Below, piece by piece: positions 10,965 through 22,089 of a DNA stretch of 64,000 nucleotides. The notes under the pieces were generated by a model. The model saw nothing but the letters and a program-made list of their open reading frames with translations. It was not told the origin of the DNA and made no database searches. Made by a program: the position numbers and the translations under genes. The DNA comes from Phylloscopus collybita (taxonomy: Eukaryota; Chordata; Aves; Passeriformes; Phylloscopidae). Within the stretch, counting starts at the first letter, position 1. Every line of letters starts with the position of its first letter. The stretch is from assembly GCA_027886175.1 (NCBI GenBank), contig JAJNNQ010000077.1:1736001-1800000 (forward strand), given 5' to 3'.

Positions 10965-12470
10965 AAGCTCTGTCTCCTGCTGTTCACAAACAGAGAAGGG
11001 CTGCTGGGAGATCAGTGGTGGTCAGAGGCTGTTTAGGGTACAGTGACCATGAAATGATTGAGTTTTTAAAACTTGTGTGAAAGAAGGAGAGGCATCAACA
11101 AAACTTCTACAGTGGACTTACAGAGAGCAGACTTTGGCCTATTCAGGTTGCAGCTTTGGGGAGTATTGAAAGAGGTACTGATTTTTTTAAGGGAAACAGC
11201 GATTAAAAACAAGGGTGTCCATGAAGTATGGACACACTTTAAGAAAGAAATCTTGAAGGAGAAAGAGCAGGCTGCCTCTGTGTGCTGAAAGGTTACCCAG
11301 AGAGAAAAACAACTGGCCTGGCTTGGCATTGAGCTTTTGCAGGAACTCAGGGGAAAAAAAGATGGTTCATCCCCTTTGGACAGACGAGCAGGCAACTCAG
11401 GAAATGTTTAAAGATGCTGTTCAGTCATGCACAAAGAAAATTAGAGAGGTGAAACTCTGTTAGGACTTAACCTGGCTGCTTCTCTGAAGTATAATAAAAA
11501 TGATTTAGTCAACACATTAATGGCAAAAGGAGGGAGAGAAGGACAAACTCCATTCCACATTGGGGGGGATATGCTTACCAAATATGAGGAAAAGACTGAG
11601 TTACCCCTTCCTGATGACCCAGGGTGGCCTTAGGACAAGTGTTCTCCTGAGCTGGTAGATGGGGACAGGGAGCAGAAGAGCCCCCCTGCCATCCAGGAGG
11701 AAGCAGCTGCTGACCTGCTGAGCCACTCAGATGCTCACAGGTGTCTCTGGGACCAGATGGGATCCATCTCAGGGGCATGAGGGAGCTGCTGGATGAGCTC
11801 CCCAAGCTGCTCTCCATCATTTCTCATCACTCCTGGCTCACCAGGGAGGTCCCAGAGGACTGGAGGTGCCAATATGAGCCCATCCCCAAGAAGGGCTGGA
11901 AGGAGGATCTGGGGAACTCCAGGCCTGTCAGCCCGACCTCGGTGCCTGGCCAGGTGATGGAACAGATCACCTTGAGTGCCATCACAGGGCACCCACAGGA
12001 TGGCTGAGGGATCAGACCCATCATCTGCATTGATGATCTGGATGAGGGGATTGAGGCCAGCATCAGCAAATTGGCAGATGACACCAAGCTGGGTGTGAGT
12101 GTGAATCTGCTGGAGGGCAGGAGGGCTCTGCACAGGGTCCTGGACAGGCTGGATCCAGGGCCCAAATCCAACAATGTCAGGTTGAACAAGACCAAGGGCC
12201 AGGTCCTGCACTTTGGCCACAACAACCCCTGCAGTGCTCCAGGCTAAGGACAGAGTGGCTGGACAGCAGCCAGGCAGAAAGGGACCTGCAGGGACTGATG
12301 GACAGCAGGCTGGACATGAGGCAGCAGTGTGCCCAGGTGGCCAAGAAGGCCAATGGCTCCTGGCCTGGATCAGGAATTTTGTGGTCAGCAGGAGCAGAGC
12401 TGCTGTGCCACCCCTGCCCTGTGCTCAGCTCTGCACACAGACATTGCTGCTGCAGCTCCAGAGAAGGCAA
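10965..12470 (+). mobile_element. CR1 LINE fragment (ORF2, internally deleted)
   Basis: Degraded plus-strand frames match CR1 ORF2 in order: the end of the endonuclease part (NREGLLGDQW), the linker (KTSTVDLQRADFGLF, then HFKKEILKEKEQA), and the start of reverse transcriptase (VPEDWRCQ..IPKKG, then NSRPVSPTSVPGQVMEQI). A jump then leads to the post-catalytic part ([11 protein letters not shown], then [16 protein letters not shown]). The central reverse transcriptase segment is missing and stops are frequent. The far end merges into DNA shared with the receptor 3' flanks. Confidence 0.88.
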
Positions 12471-12695
12471 CAAAAGGGGGATCTCTGCAGAAAACTTTGC
12501 TGAGAAATCCTTTATTTCATTTAAAGCCACTGAGAGCACAGCTCCCCATTGACACATTGTAGTGGAACAATGAAGGTTGAGAGAATCAAAATGAGAAATG
12601 GCACAAAAAATGGCCTTGCTTTGTGGACAATGGTAAAAAATTAAAACATGTGAAAAAATCCACAACCAAAGAAACAAGAAGTATCAAAGATGACT

Positions 12696-12701
12696 TTTAT
12701 T
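12696..12701 (-). promoter_or_regulatory. Possible poly(A) signal of receptor 1
   Basis: Minus-strand AATAAA, about 30 bases after the stop codon. The receptor 3 copy keeps AATAAA at the matching place (51576-51581), and receptor 2 has AGTAAA (27084-27089). Whether it is used is unknown. Confidence 0.5.
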
Positions 12702-12731
12702 ACAAGGGATTTGCAGAAATTGGCCAGCAGT

Positions 12732-13664
12732 TTAATGTTTCTGGAATTGTCCAGTGATCAGTGTCCACACTGCAGCCTTGAGCTCCTGGTTCCTCAGGCT
12801 GTAGATGAGGGGGTTCAGGGCTGGAGGCACCACCGAGTACAGAACTGACAGGGACAGATCCAGGGATGGGGAGGAGATGGAGGAGGGCTTCAGGTAGGCA
12901 AACACTGCAGTGCTGACAAACAGAGAGACCACAGCCATGTGAGGAAGGCAGGTGGAAAAGGCTTTGTGCCGTCCCTGCTCAGAGGGAATCCTCAGCACAG
13001 CCCTGAAGATCTGCGCATAGGAGAAAACAATGAACACAAAACAGCCAAATACCAAACAGACACTAACTGCAATGAGCCCAAGTTCCCTGACATTGGAGTC
13101 TGAGCAAGAGAGCTTGAGGATCTGGGGAACTTCACAAAAGAACTGGCCCAGGGCATTGCCGTGGCACAGGGGCAGGGAAAATGTATTGGCTGTGTGCATG
13201 AGAGCATTGAAAAAGGCACTGGCCCAGGCAGCTGCTGCCATGTGGGCACAAGCTCTGCTGCCCAGGAGGGTCCCGTAGTGCAGGGGTTTGCAGATGGACA
13301 CGTAGCGGTCGTAGCACATGATGGTCAGGAGGTAGTACTCTGCTCCAATAAAGAACAGAAAGAAAAAGAGCTGTGCAGCACATCCTGTGTAGGAGATGTT
13401 CCTGGTGTCCCAGAGGGAATTGTGCATGGCTTTGGGGATAGTGGTGCAGATGGAGCCCAGGTCAGTGAGGGCCAGGTTGAGCAGGAAGAAGAACATGGGG
13501 CTGTGCAGGTGGTGGCCGCAGGCTACGGCGCTGATGATGAGGCCGTTGCCCAGGAGGGCAGCCAGGGAGATGCCCAGGAAGAGGCAGAAGTGCAGGAGCT
13601 GCAGCTGCCGCCTGTCTGCCAATGCCAGCAGGAGGAAGTGCCTGATGGAGCTGCTGTTGGACAT
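12732..13664 (-). CDS. Olfactory receptor, family 14-like (receptor 1)
   Basis: An intact 310-residue seven-helix G-protein-coupled receptor, expected in the plasma membrane of olfactory neurons, where it would bind odorants and signal through the olfactory G protein. Visible marks are NSS glycosylation at residue 3, GN in helix 1 (40-41), HSPMFFFLLNLALTD in helix 2, MCYDRYVSIC at the helix 3 end (116-125), SY in helix 5, KAFSTCLPH in helix 6 and PPALNPLIYSLRN in helix 7. Cysteines 95 and 177 can form the usual extracellular bond. The frame is open to 13721, but the start at 13664 was chosen because it lies after a splice acceptor and gives the same N-terminus as receptors 2 and 3. The sequence resembles the bird-expanded OR14 group (14J1/14C36-like); the ligand is unknown. 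Confidence 0.95.
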   Translation of the reverse strand: MSNSSSIRHFLLLALADRRQLQLLHFCLFLGISLAALLGNGLIISAVACGHHLHSPMFFFLLNLALTDLGSICTTIPKAMHNSLWDTRNISYTGCAAQLFFFLFFIGAEYYLLTIMCYDRYVSICKPLHYGTLLGSRACAHMAAAAWASAFFNALMHTANTFSLPLCHGNALGQFFCEVPQILKLSCSDSNVRELGLIAVSVCLVFGCFVFIVFSYAQIFRAVLRIPSEQGRHKAFSTCLPHMAVVSLFVSTAVFAYLKPSSISSPSLDLSLSVLYSVVPPALNPLIYSLRNQELKAAVWTLITGQFQKH

Positions 13665-13687
13665 TTGCTGCCTCTGGACATTACAAC

Positions 13688-13720
13688 CTGCAGAAGGAGG
13701 AAAGACAGGGAAAACTGACA
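13688..13720 (-). promoter_or_regulatory. Splice acceptor before receptor 1
   Basis: On the minus strand a pyrimidine-rich run ends in TTCTGCAG at 13688, 24 bases before the start codon, as expected for receptors with 5' untranslated exons and a single coding exon. Receptor 3 has GTAAG at the same spot (52568) and block C has AAAAG, so only receptor 1 keeps the strong CAG form. Confidence 0.6.
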
Positions 13721-13729
13721 TAAGAGTTC

Positions 13730-15780
13730 TCAGAGAAAAGTCAAAGCCCTTCTCAGAGATCCTCTACTGACACTAAACACCTCCCCCTCTCTATGTCTTG
13801 AAGATCTTCCTTTACCTTGGTTGCTGGAGCCTTGATTGGTGCTGGCCACTCTTGTGTGAGGAACCAGACCTGGACCTGCAGGACACCTGGGAATCAGCCC
13901 TGACCCCCAGTCAGTGCAGGGGAACAGTGAGGGCAGGAGCCAGTCCTGGAGTTTGAATCTGCTCCTAAGGCACAAAGAATCTGCTCCTAAGGCACAGAAG
14001 CTGCCAGGGCAAAGGATGGGGATTGCAGGAGGCAGAACGAGAGATTCTGCTGCACCTGGGGAGAGCAGAGAGTCCAGTGAGGCAGGAGGATTGTCTGAGC
14101 CTTGGTGCAGACTGAGGGGAGCTGCTCTGTCCCTCTCTCCTCTTCCCAGCTGCTCTGGACTTGCACCTTTCTGAGCTCCACTCCCATGTTTCCCTGGAAA
14201 GGCAGGAGACACTGCTGAGAGCAGAGGGATCCCTGGCACACAAAGTGTCTCCTGCCTTTCCCAAAGTCAGGGAGAGTCAGCTCATTCCCAGCCTGCCAGC
14301 CTGCCCTGCCCAGAGCTCTCCAGGGCACAGGGAGCTGGGACACCCCACTGCTGTGCTCAGCCTGAGCAGGAGGAGCCCAAGGGCTGGGCCTGAGCCTGCA
14401 GCTGGAAGTGCCATTCCCAGAGAGCCCCTCAGCAATGGCAGCAGCAGCTGGGCAAGGCAAGGAGAGAGAGAGCCGGGCCCTGAGGAAAAGCCTTTCCCTG
14501 CCCAGCCCTGCCCAGCCCCTGCAGTGCAGGCAGCAGCAGTGCAGGACAGTGGCCCTCAGGCCCTGGGCAGCAGGCAATGGGCACATGGCAGCAGAGATGC
14601 CCTTCATCTCTGGAGCTGCTCTGCCGGCCCAGGAGGGGACTGAGGGCCCCCAGCCCCCGGGCTGAGGGCTGTGCTGGCTGCCAGGGGACACAGCAGCTGT
14701 GCTGCTCAGGCCAGTGTCTGCCCTGCAGGGCAGGGCTGGCAGCTGCCACATCTCCCCTGCAGCAGCAGCACCAGCAGCAGCAGCAGCAGGGCTGCCCTCA
14801 GCACTGCCTCCCTCCCTCCCTGCCCAGGGCTCTGCTGCTGCAGCTGTCCCAGCCCGAGCTGTTCCTGTGGGCCCGGGCTCCTTCCCTGCCACAGCTGCCA
14901 GAGCCCAGCCCAGCCCCTGGGCCAGCTCTGCCCTGCAGCTGCTCCCGGCTGCAGCCATTAAAGAACAGCTCCCCCAGGCCTGGGCACCATGGAAAGCTGA
15001 TGCTGCATGCATCTGGAGCCTGGGGAGCTGCAGGCACTTGCTGAGCTTCCCAGGAAAACTCAGTGGGATGGTTTAAGAGCCTCAGCCCTTGCTCTGCCCT
15101 GCACAGCTGAGTTTCCATTGCCACCAAGCTGAGCCAGGGAAAAGTGGGAGCAGAGATTCAGGAAAGCAGAGACCCAAGCAGGAAACCCCTGCCCTGAAAG
15201 AGCTCATGAAAAATCCCCTCAGAAATGATCTGGGCATGAGCTGGAGCTCTGAGCAGCCCTGGCACACACAGCACCCTCTCCACAGCAGCAGCAGCAGCAG
15301 GACCTGCCCTGGCAGGAGTCACTCCTTGTACCCACAGCTCCCCTCCAGCATCCATGGCAGCTCCCAGGCAGGCTGAGAGCTGCCCCTGGCAGGTGGCAGA
15401 TGCCCTGGGCTGGCCAAGAGCCCTGAGGGCTGCAGGAGCTGCTGTGCAGGCCAGCCCTGGGCAGCCCTGGCTGCAGCCCCAGCTTCAGCCCCTGCAGCTG
15501 TCCCTGGCAGCAGGAGCCGTCCTGCCCTGTCCCTCTGACGGTGCCCAGGGCAGCCCCGCTCTGGAGCACATCCTCCCCCAAAGCAGAAAGGGCAGCAGAG
15601 CCATCCTTACAGTCACCTCAGTCCTGTCCTGGGTCAGCTTGAGGAGATCCCTGCAGCCAGAGAATGAGTGTGCCAGAAGTGGTGAAGATTTCTCCAGGAA
15701 GAAGCTCAGAATTGTCCTTGCAGTTTCTTTAAGCCTCTGAATGCTTCACTACTCTCAGGAACCTGCAGGCAGTGCCCTCA
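13730..15780. repeat. Receptor 5' DNA, three-copy GC-rich stretch
   Basis: About 2 kb upstream of receptor 1, closely matched at 39720-41790 and 52600-54720. It is rich in CAG/CTG and CCTGCC motifs. Long frames on both strands are a by-product of few stops; none has a recognised domain. Receptor promoter elements probably lie here but cannot be named. Confidence 0.7.
14760..14789 (+). repeat. CAG microsatellite, copy A
   Basis: Ten triplets, nine CAG and one CAC at the fourth place. The homologous runs are ten pure CAG at 40743-40772 and seventeen pure CAG at 53636-53686. Confidence 0.95.
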
Positions 15781-16130
15781 GCCCTGCTGGGCTGGGAGAG
15801 GAGCAGCTCACCAAGAGAAATGTCTTTTTGAAGCTCTTCTTGATTGCCAGGATACTGATGCAACTCAGCAGCAAAGACACAGCACAAGGACTTTAATTAA
15901 TCTCTTGGGACTTTGGTGCTGTTTACATCAGATTCAGTCCCTCAGAGTGTGCTCAAAAACTTCTCAAGAACACCAAGTCAGATTCCAAGTCCAAAGTTTC
16001 TTGAATTTTTAATGGGTCCCGCTGAGAAACACGACTGAGAAAGTGTCCACAGGTTCCACTGTGAACAGAACACTGCAGGCAGTGAGGACAGGTGGGGACA
16101 AACAAGGCAAAGGTGTCTCTGGTGTTGACC
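15780..16130. repeat. Inverted repeat, left arm (copy A)
   Basis: It resembles the reverse complement of 23040-23410 at roughly 80% by eye, including CAAGGACTTTAAT and CTCAAGAACNCCAAGTCAG stretches. The arms enclose about 6.9 kb holding the minisatellite and ERV remnant. The same pair exists in copy B (54715-55070 and 62930-63290); copy C has only the left arm (41790-42130). Confidence 0.75.
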
Positions 16131-16964
16131 AAACCTGGATGTGTTTCAGGAATGCAAAGGGCCATGCCCTGAGCCCCAGCACCTGCCAAGGCACATCCTG
16201 TCCCTCCCTCCTTGCTCAGGCCTCTTCCCAGGCCACTGGGGTGTGGGGATGTGCAATGCCAAGGGCAGCACCATGGGGCAGCCCCTGCCAGGCTGCTGAG
16301 CAGGGACAAGGAGGCCATGAGGCCCTTGCAGGCCTGCAAGGGTCACTTGTCCCCTCCTGCTGGCTCAGGCCCAGGGCCAGCAGCCATGGCCCAAGTGCTG
16401 CAGGAGTTGGCTGTGTCAGGGCCTTGCAGCTGCTGCCCATCCCTGTGGCCTGTGCAGCCCAGGCTGTCCTACGGTGTCCATGCCCTGTGCCTCTGTCCCT
16501 GCAGGCTGTCGTCACCCGCGGCTGCCCCACCTGGCTGGGCCCTTCCTTTGCTGACAGCTCTGCCTCCTGCCTGCCTCTGCCTGGGCACACAGAGCCTTGG
16601 GCTGGATACCAAAAGGGTTCATTCCATTCTTACTGTGCCTGTGAACTTCTAGCACAGGAACAAGGCATGCAGGGCCTGCTTTCCCAGCAAGGATGGTTGC
16701 AAGAGAAGAAGAAGACATCAGGCTCAAGAGTGCAATGATAGAGAAAACAAGGAGTGAATCTGGAAACTTGAGGTGGGTTTTATTGTGATGGCTAAATTGT
16801 AATACACATGTAGTGATTGTATACAAGTAACAGTTTTAAAATCACATGTCCATGTAAAGTTATGAGTTATTGCATGTTGGACCTCAATCCTGAATAAGTG
16901 ATGCCTTCCTAAACACCAAATTAGTGTTAAGGAGTCTTGTTCTGATATTTTGGACATTTGCTTA
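16131..16964. other. Block DNA without a recognised gene
   Basis: It is matched at 42130-42974 and 55070-55914. The first part is GC-rich; after 16740 it turns AT-rich and leads into the minisatellite. A 231-codon open frame here is altered in length in the other copies and shows no domain. Confidence 0.55.
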
Positions 16965-18760
16965 TTACGCGGCCACAGAGAACCAAGGGGTCTAGTGTGA
17001 CACCTCGGAACCTCATGGAACCGAAATCCTTTGTGAGACATCACAGCCTCATGGAACCAATGGTCTATTGTGATACTGCAGATCCAGGGAGTTCATTGTG
17101 ACACTATGGAACCTCATGGAATCCAAAGTACATTGTGACAGAGAAAGGCTTCATGGAACCAAGAGTCCATTTTGACACAGCAAGGCCTTGTTTGAGCAAG
17201 GGAACCATTTCTGATAGTCCAGAAACTCATGGAACCAAGGGACCACTGTGACACACCAGGGCTGCAGGGAATGGAAGGTCCATCATGACAATGCGGATCT
17301 AAGGAGACCATGGTGACACTGTGGGGCCTCGTGGAACCAAAGGGACCATTCTGACACAGCAAGGCCTTGTAGAAGCAAGGAGGCCATTGTGACACTGCTG
17401 AACTTCACGGAACCCAAGTGACCATGTTCTACTGTGGGACCTCCTGGAACCAAGGGTCCATGGTGACACTACAGAACCAAGGAGACTGTTGTTGGCAGTA
17501 TGAAAGATCATGGAACCAGAACTCCATTGTGACATAGCAAGGTCTCATGGAACCAAGGCTCCATTGCAACTCTGTGTGGCCTCATGGAACCAGGAACGAC
17601 TGTGAAACAGCTTGGCCACATGGAGCCAAGGGGCCATTGTGACTGAGGAACCTCATGGAACCAAGAGTCCATTGTTACATTCTGCTGCCTTGTGGAACCA
17701 AGGGGACCACAGTGACATTGCAGGGCCTCATGGGAGAGTGGAGACTTTTATGACACTTTGGAACCCACTGGAACCAAGGAGCCATTATGACATAGCAGGG
17801 CCTCATGGAATCAAGGGTAGCACAGTGAACACTGTGGGTCTGCATGGGATGAAGGGTCCATTCTGACACTGTGGAACCAAGGATACAATCGTGACGCTAT
17901 GGGGCATCATGGAACCAAAGGTCCATTGTGACATCGCAGGCCCTCAAGGAATCCTGGAGAACATTATGATACATTGAGGCCTTGTTGAATCAAGGGGCTC
18001 TGCAGGACCTTGCGGAGCCACGGTGTCGCTGTTCAACACAATAAACGGAGGCAGGGAGTGATTAGAAGGCTGTGGGACTCCCCATCCAGGAGGAGCCACC
18101 GGTTTATTTCTCGGGCTACTTTTATGCTTTTACAGATGTGCCCACCTTAGAGGTGGGACCTTTGGGAACCATTGGTCAGTTCCAGAGACCACCACGCGAA
18201 AATCCCTCCTCTGGGAAAATTGTACAAAACAAGGTAGTTTACGTTATGTGACCTTGTGTACCAGGAGAGTGCCTGGGAACAGAATTTCCCAAAACGAAAA
18301 CATGGCAGGCACGAAGCGTGGCAACACCAAGGAGACCATTGTGACACTGCAGGGCTTCACTGAACCAAGAGTCAGTTGTGATACTGTGGTACCAAGGAGA
18401 CCCCTGTGACACTGAAGGCCTCATGGAAGCAAGGGGGGACAATTGTGACACCACAGGGCCCAATGGAAGCAAGGGGCCAGTGTGACAGAGCTGGGCCTCA
18501 TGCAGCCAAGGGGCCGTTGAGTTCCTGAGGAGCCCAATAGAACCAAGGCACCACTGTGACACTGCAGGACTATCTGGAATCATGGAGACCATTGTGACAC
18601 TCTGAGGCCTCACGGAACCAAGGGGCCACTGTGTCATTGTGCAGTTGTGCATTGTTCATTGTGCATTGTTCCTTTCCATGGAACCAAGGAAACCATTTTG
18701 ACACTGCAAGGCCTCATGGAAGCAAGGGACCATTGTGACACTGTGGGGATCCATGGAAAC
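16965..18760. repeat. 37-bp-type minisatellite array, copy A
   Basis: Tandem degenerate units built from CATTGTGACAC, a short GC-rich link (GCAGGGCCT), and CATGGAACCAAGG. The full unit is 37 bp; shorter units of about 27-28 bp lack the GGGCCTCATGG part. The array is interrupted by a solo LTR at 18024-18326. Related arrays lie at 30572, 42975, 48944 and 55915. Confidence 0.92.
18024..18326 (-). mobile_element. Solo LTR with a 6-bp target-site duplication
   Basis: The minus-strand LTR reads TGTTGCCACGC to AACAGCGACA, the same family as the LTRs at 45717 and 48640. The flanks are CCACGG (left) and CCAAGG (right). The block C copy near 44172-44180 has a single GGCCAAGGAGACC and no LTR, which identifies CCAAGG as the target site. 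Confidence 0.9.
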
Positions 18761-19082
18761 TGTTGTGAGGAAGGAGCCGAGTATCAAATGGACATCATTA
18801 TGATTAGGTTTGATCTCCTCGTTTATTCTTTATTCCCTATATTTATGTGGTTACAGAGTAAAAGCAGGCACAACTAAACAGTTGTTGATTGGTTAGAATC
18901 TCATATTCAAGCACTCTAAATGATTGCTCATTGGTTCACGTCTTTTGGCAGCAAATTCTTCTTTGTTCTGTCTTATGATCAGCATTTCTGTCTTCAGCAT
19001 CAATGAGAAGGTACAACAAGTTGTTACATGTCTTCTGCATCTGAGAGGAAGCAACCATGAGAAGGACCAATGAGTTATTACA
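18761..19082 (-). repeat. LTR-like segment at the ERV remnant, copy A
   Basis: On the minus strand it runs from TGTAATAACTCATTGG to CTCACAACA, with AATAAAGAATAAA near its end, as in an LTR. It lies beside a plus-strand integrase remnant, that is, in the opposite direction, so it is probably a separate insertion. It is shared with copy B (58353-58670). Confidence 0.65.
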
Positions 19083-19880
19083 TTTGCTACCTTTTTGCTA
19101 ATTCAAGGCAATGTAGGAACAGCACAGTACACAGCAGGCACAGTACAAGAATCCCTACTGTTCCCTGATTGCAAGGATTGTTCAAACCTCCTATCAATAG
19201 ACTGTGACCTCGCTCTTCTACAAACTCCCCTACAATGGGGGTTAACCCCAGAGGGCTTGAAAGCTGCCAGGAGTGGCAGACAGACATCACACACATTCCT
19301 AGTTTCAGCCGCCAAAATTATGTGCATGTGAGCATTGACACCTATTCAAATGCAGTTTATGCCTCTGCCCACACAGGAGAAATGGCTGCACATGCCAAGA
19401 ATCATCTCATGCAAGCCTTTTCAGTACTGGGGATCCCTAAGAAAATCAAAACTGACAATGGCCCAGTGTACAAAAGCAAGGAATTCCTGCAGTTTGTCCA
19501 GCAGTGGAGAACGGAACATGTAACAGGCATGTCCCACTCCCCCACAGCCCAAGCTGTGGTTGAGCGTGCCCAGCAGATGCTCAAAAAGGTCCTGGTTGGG
19601 CAAGACAGTTCCACAGCATGGATGTCACCAACACAAAAACTCTGCAAAGCCTTGTTTACCATTAACTTTCTGAATTGTTCATTTGAAAACAGGAGTCCTC
19701 CAGTGGTACATCGCTCTAACAGCAGTAATCAATTTAAGCTGTCACAGCGTCCACCAGTTTTGATTAGGGACCCAGAAACCTGGGAGATCAAAGGTCCCTA
19801 TGAGCTCATGACCTGGGGATGTGGCTACATGTGCCTATCCACCCCCTTGGGCCCACGCTGGATACCCCAAAAGTGGTAAA
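19083..19880 (+). pseudogene. pol: Class II ERV integrase remnant, copy A
   Basis: The main frame (19235-19879, 214 residues) is a betaretrovirus/alpharetrovirus-type integrase core: GVNPRGLESCQEWQTDITHI, KTDNGP and AVVERA hold the D, D and E of the triad, and SPPVV.. and IRDPETWEIKGPYEL give the C-terminal part. The upstream zinc-binding end (LLQTPLQWG) is out of frame across a run of five Gs near 19237-19241, a defect shared with copy B. Reverse transcriptase is absent. The core is open but cut off at its 5' end, so I treat it as a fragment. Confidence 0.88.
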
Positions 19881-19952
19881 ACCTTTTGTTCCCAAAAACC
19901 CAGCACCAACAGAAGATGATGAGAAGCTAGCAGCCATCAATTCAAAAAGAAG

Positions 19953-20246
19953 GTGCCGCTGGAAAGAGAAGACAGAGCCTTCTTAAAAATCGGGTTACTT
20001 CTGGAAGATCTCAGATTGTTAATGTGCTTTGTGTTTGTGTTTCCTTTTACAATCCTGTTGCTTTTTGTTGACTTGTTTTTAATTGTGTTGGCGTTTGGAT
20101 TTCTTCGCTGCCTGGTTTTAAAGGCCCTCAATGGTTTAATCCCTACCACCTCAGAAGTCAGCCATGCAGAGCTTGCAGGCCAAGAGCAGCCAAAACTGTC
20201 TGCAAATCAAAAGTGGTGGGCAAAAACATATTCTGCATCAGAATAG
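19953..20246 (+). pseudogene. ERV env-leader-like fragment, copy A
   Basis: A 97-codon frame just after integrase, where env would start. It has a basic N-terminal part and a long hydrophobic stretch (FVFVFPFTILLLFVDLFLIV), like an envelope leader, and then breaks off before an LTR-like sequence. Copy B (59539-59871) keeps the frame with changes. The assignment rests mainly on position. Confidence 0.45.
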
Positions 20247-20292
20247 GCCTGAAGCGTGTCTTTCAGTTTTATTGTAACAGAAAAGGCTGAGA

Positions 20293-20790
20293 TGTTGTAT
20301 TGCACTAAGTAGTTAGGTCACTTTGTTATATTGCACTGGGTGTTTCTGTTATATGTGTTCACACAAAGTATTTGCTGTACCTTCCCATGAGCCCCTGCAC
20401 TGAATCCCCTCTCCCTGACACCACCTATGCCTCACCTCCCACAGGTCAGTCCCCAGTGGCTGGTAGACCCCCTCCCCTCCCCCTCCTTGGCCGAGGGCAT
20501 AAAACTGCCCACTGGCAGGGAATCTGTCTCTTAATTCCTCTCTTAATTCCTCTCTTAACTCCCCCAAGCTGCAAGGAGTAGGTTCTGCATTAAACTGTGG
20601 GACTGTGTTCCTGAAAGATTAAGAGCACCTTTTGTCTTTTATCTTCGTCCTTGCCTCAGTTTCCCCCCCAAGCATACTGCTGGCCAGGGCTGAAGCTGAG
20701 GGGTGAGTGGGAACTGAGGCAAAGGAGCACAAAAGGAGCAGCTCAGCAATGCACCCAACCATCACTACCGAAGATTGCCTGCAGTGAGTA
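20293..20790 (+). repeat. Probable 3' LTR of the class II ERV, copy A
   Basis: TGTTGTATTGCAC follows a purine-rich GAAAAGGCTGAGA, as at an LTR start. GGCATAAAACTGCC could serve as a TATA box and GCATTAAACTG as a poly(A) signal. The right end is uncertain because the homology to copy B (59877 onward) continues past any LTR edge. Confidence 0.55.
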
Positions 20791-22080
20791 AGAAAGATCC
20801 AGCACCAGTGACCCTCAGACTTCCCCATCACCCACAGCCACACAACAGCTGGGGGAAGCTGTCACAGCCAAGGACTGCAGAGCCACTCCTGGACACTGGG
20901 AATTCCTGCAGGTGCCTCCAGCCACAGGTGAGGCTCCAGCCTTGCTGGGAGAGGGTCCAGCTTTGACAGTGCTGAATAAACAAACTGACAGCACTTCTAG
21001 AGTGGGAACATCTGGATTCATCCTCCTCTTGGGTCCCTCCCAAAGCCTGGCCAGGGCCCAAGGAGGAACCAAGGGAAGTGACTCTGACCATAAAGCCCCA
21101 GACAAGGCCAGATGTTGGACTTCATGGCCTTGCCCAGCTTCTAAACACAGAAAGGTCAATCCATGTTTCACTAATGAGTGGCTACATCTATCACAGTGCT
21201 AATGACCGTGCATCTTTCACTAATGAGCAGATACAAAGATAACCTTGGGTTGGAAGGTTCAGCCAGAGGTCACCTTTGGCTCAGGGCCTATTGTTCAGGC
21301 CTCACTCAGGCCTCTTGTCCAGGCCTGGGATGAGCAGGGACATCTTTCACCAGATCAGGTTGTTCAGAGCCCTGTCCCAGCTGGACTGGAATGTTTCCAG
21401 GGATGGGGCATTGACCACCTGCAGTCCCCCATATCCCCCTGGCCATGGAACCTGGCTGCAGAAATGGCTCCTTGGGGTGCTTTCCAAGGAACCTTGAACT
21501 GATGGGGGTTGCTGTGGCACCCAAACTCAACAGTGGGGTCAGTGCAGTGTCCATGGCCACAGCCCCTTGCAATGGCCCAGGGCAGGTTGGGATGATGATC
21601 CACCCTCTCTCCTGGCCCAGGGCAGGGCTGCAGTGGCCTTGGTGGCACCTGGGACTGGCACACACCTGAGGAGGGTGTCTGTTTTCAGTGGGGAAAATTA
21701 GGAGTTTTACATTGCTAAAATCAGAAGCCCTTGTTTGCCTGAGTGTGGGCAGCTCTCCAAGCAAAACAGGTCCCAGGTGAGTGAGGAGAGACAGGATGGG
21801 GCTGGAGAATGTGGAGCAAGGTTGTCCACACTGGGTCAGACCTCAGGGCACAGCTTCTCTGAGCACGCCAGACCTCCTGAGGAGGGACCCTGGATCAATA
21901 TCAATCACTGAATGCTGCAATCAGCTCTGCTCTAAACAGAGCAGCAATATAAGAACGCTTTAAACCAGGAATGTGCATTTCTTGGAAACTCTTTGAAATC
22001 TTTCTTCATAACTGTAGCAAAAAACTTTCCTAATGAACTGCACCAGACCAGAGGGAAATCAAGGCACAGCAATGGTTTGT
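20791..22080. other. Block DNA without a recognised gene
   Basis: Shared with 60376-61670. It holds a short CR1 piece (21341-21423) and otherwise no recognised element. Frames of 60-150 codons have no motif. Confidence 0.5.
21341..21423 (-). mobile_element. CR1 3' fragment
   Basis: The plus strand reads GATCAGGTTGTTCAGAGCCC and then GAATGTTTCCAGGGATGGGG, the reverse of the CR1 3' untranslated region. The copy B counterpart is at 60925-61007. Confidence 0.7.
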
Positions 22081-22089
22081 CAGGACTTC

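Noticed and set aside
13165..13718. Frames opposite the receptor genes (for example 185 codons on the plus strand)
   Set aside because: They are mirror frames of conserved receptor codons and recur opposite receptors 2 and 3 for that reason.
13665..13721. Extended N-terminus of receptor 1 (19 extra residues)
   Set aside because: The added part crosses a splice acceptor and has no counterpart in receptors 2 and 3.
13987..15012. Long frames in receptor 5' DNA (up to 341 codons)
   Set aside because: The DNA is GC-rich with few stop codons. The frames change length or break in copies B and C, and several overlap on both strands.
16043..16738. A 231-codon frame repeated in copies B and C
   Set aside because: It starts and ends differently in each copy, has no motif, and is crossed by equally long minus-strand frames.
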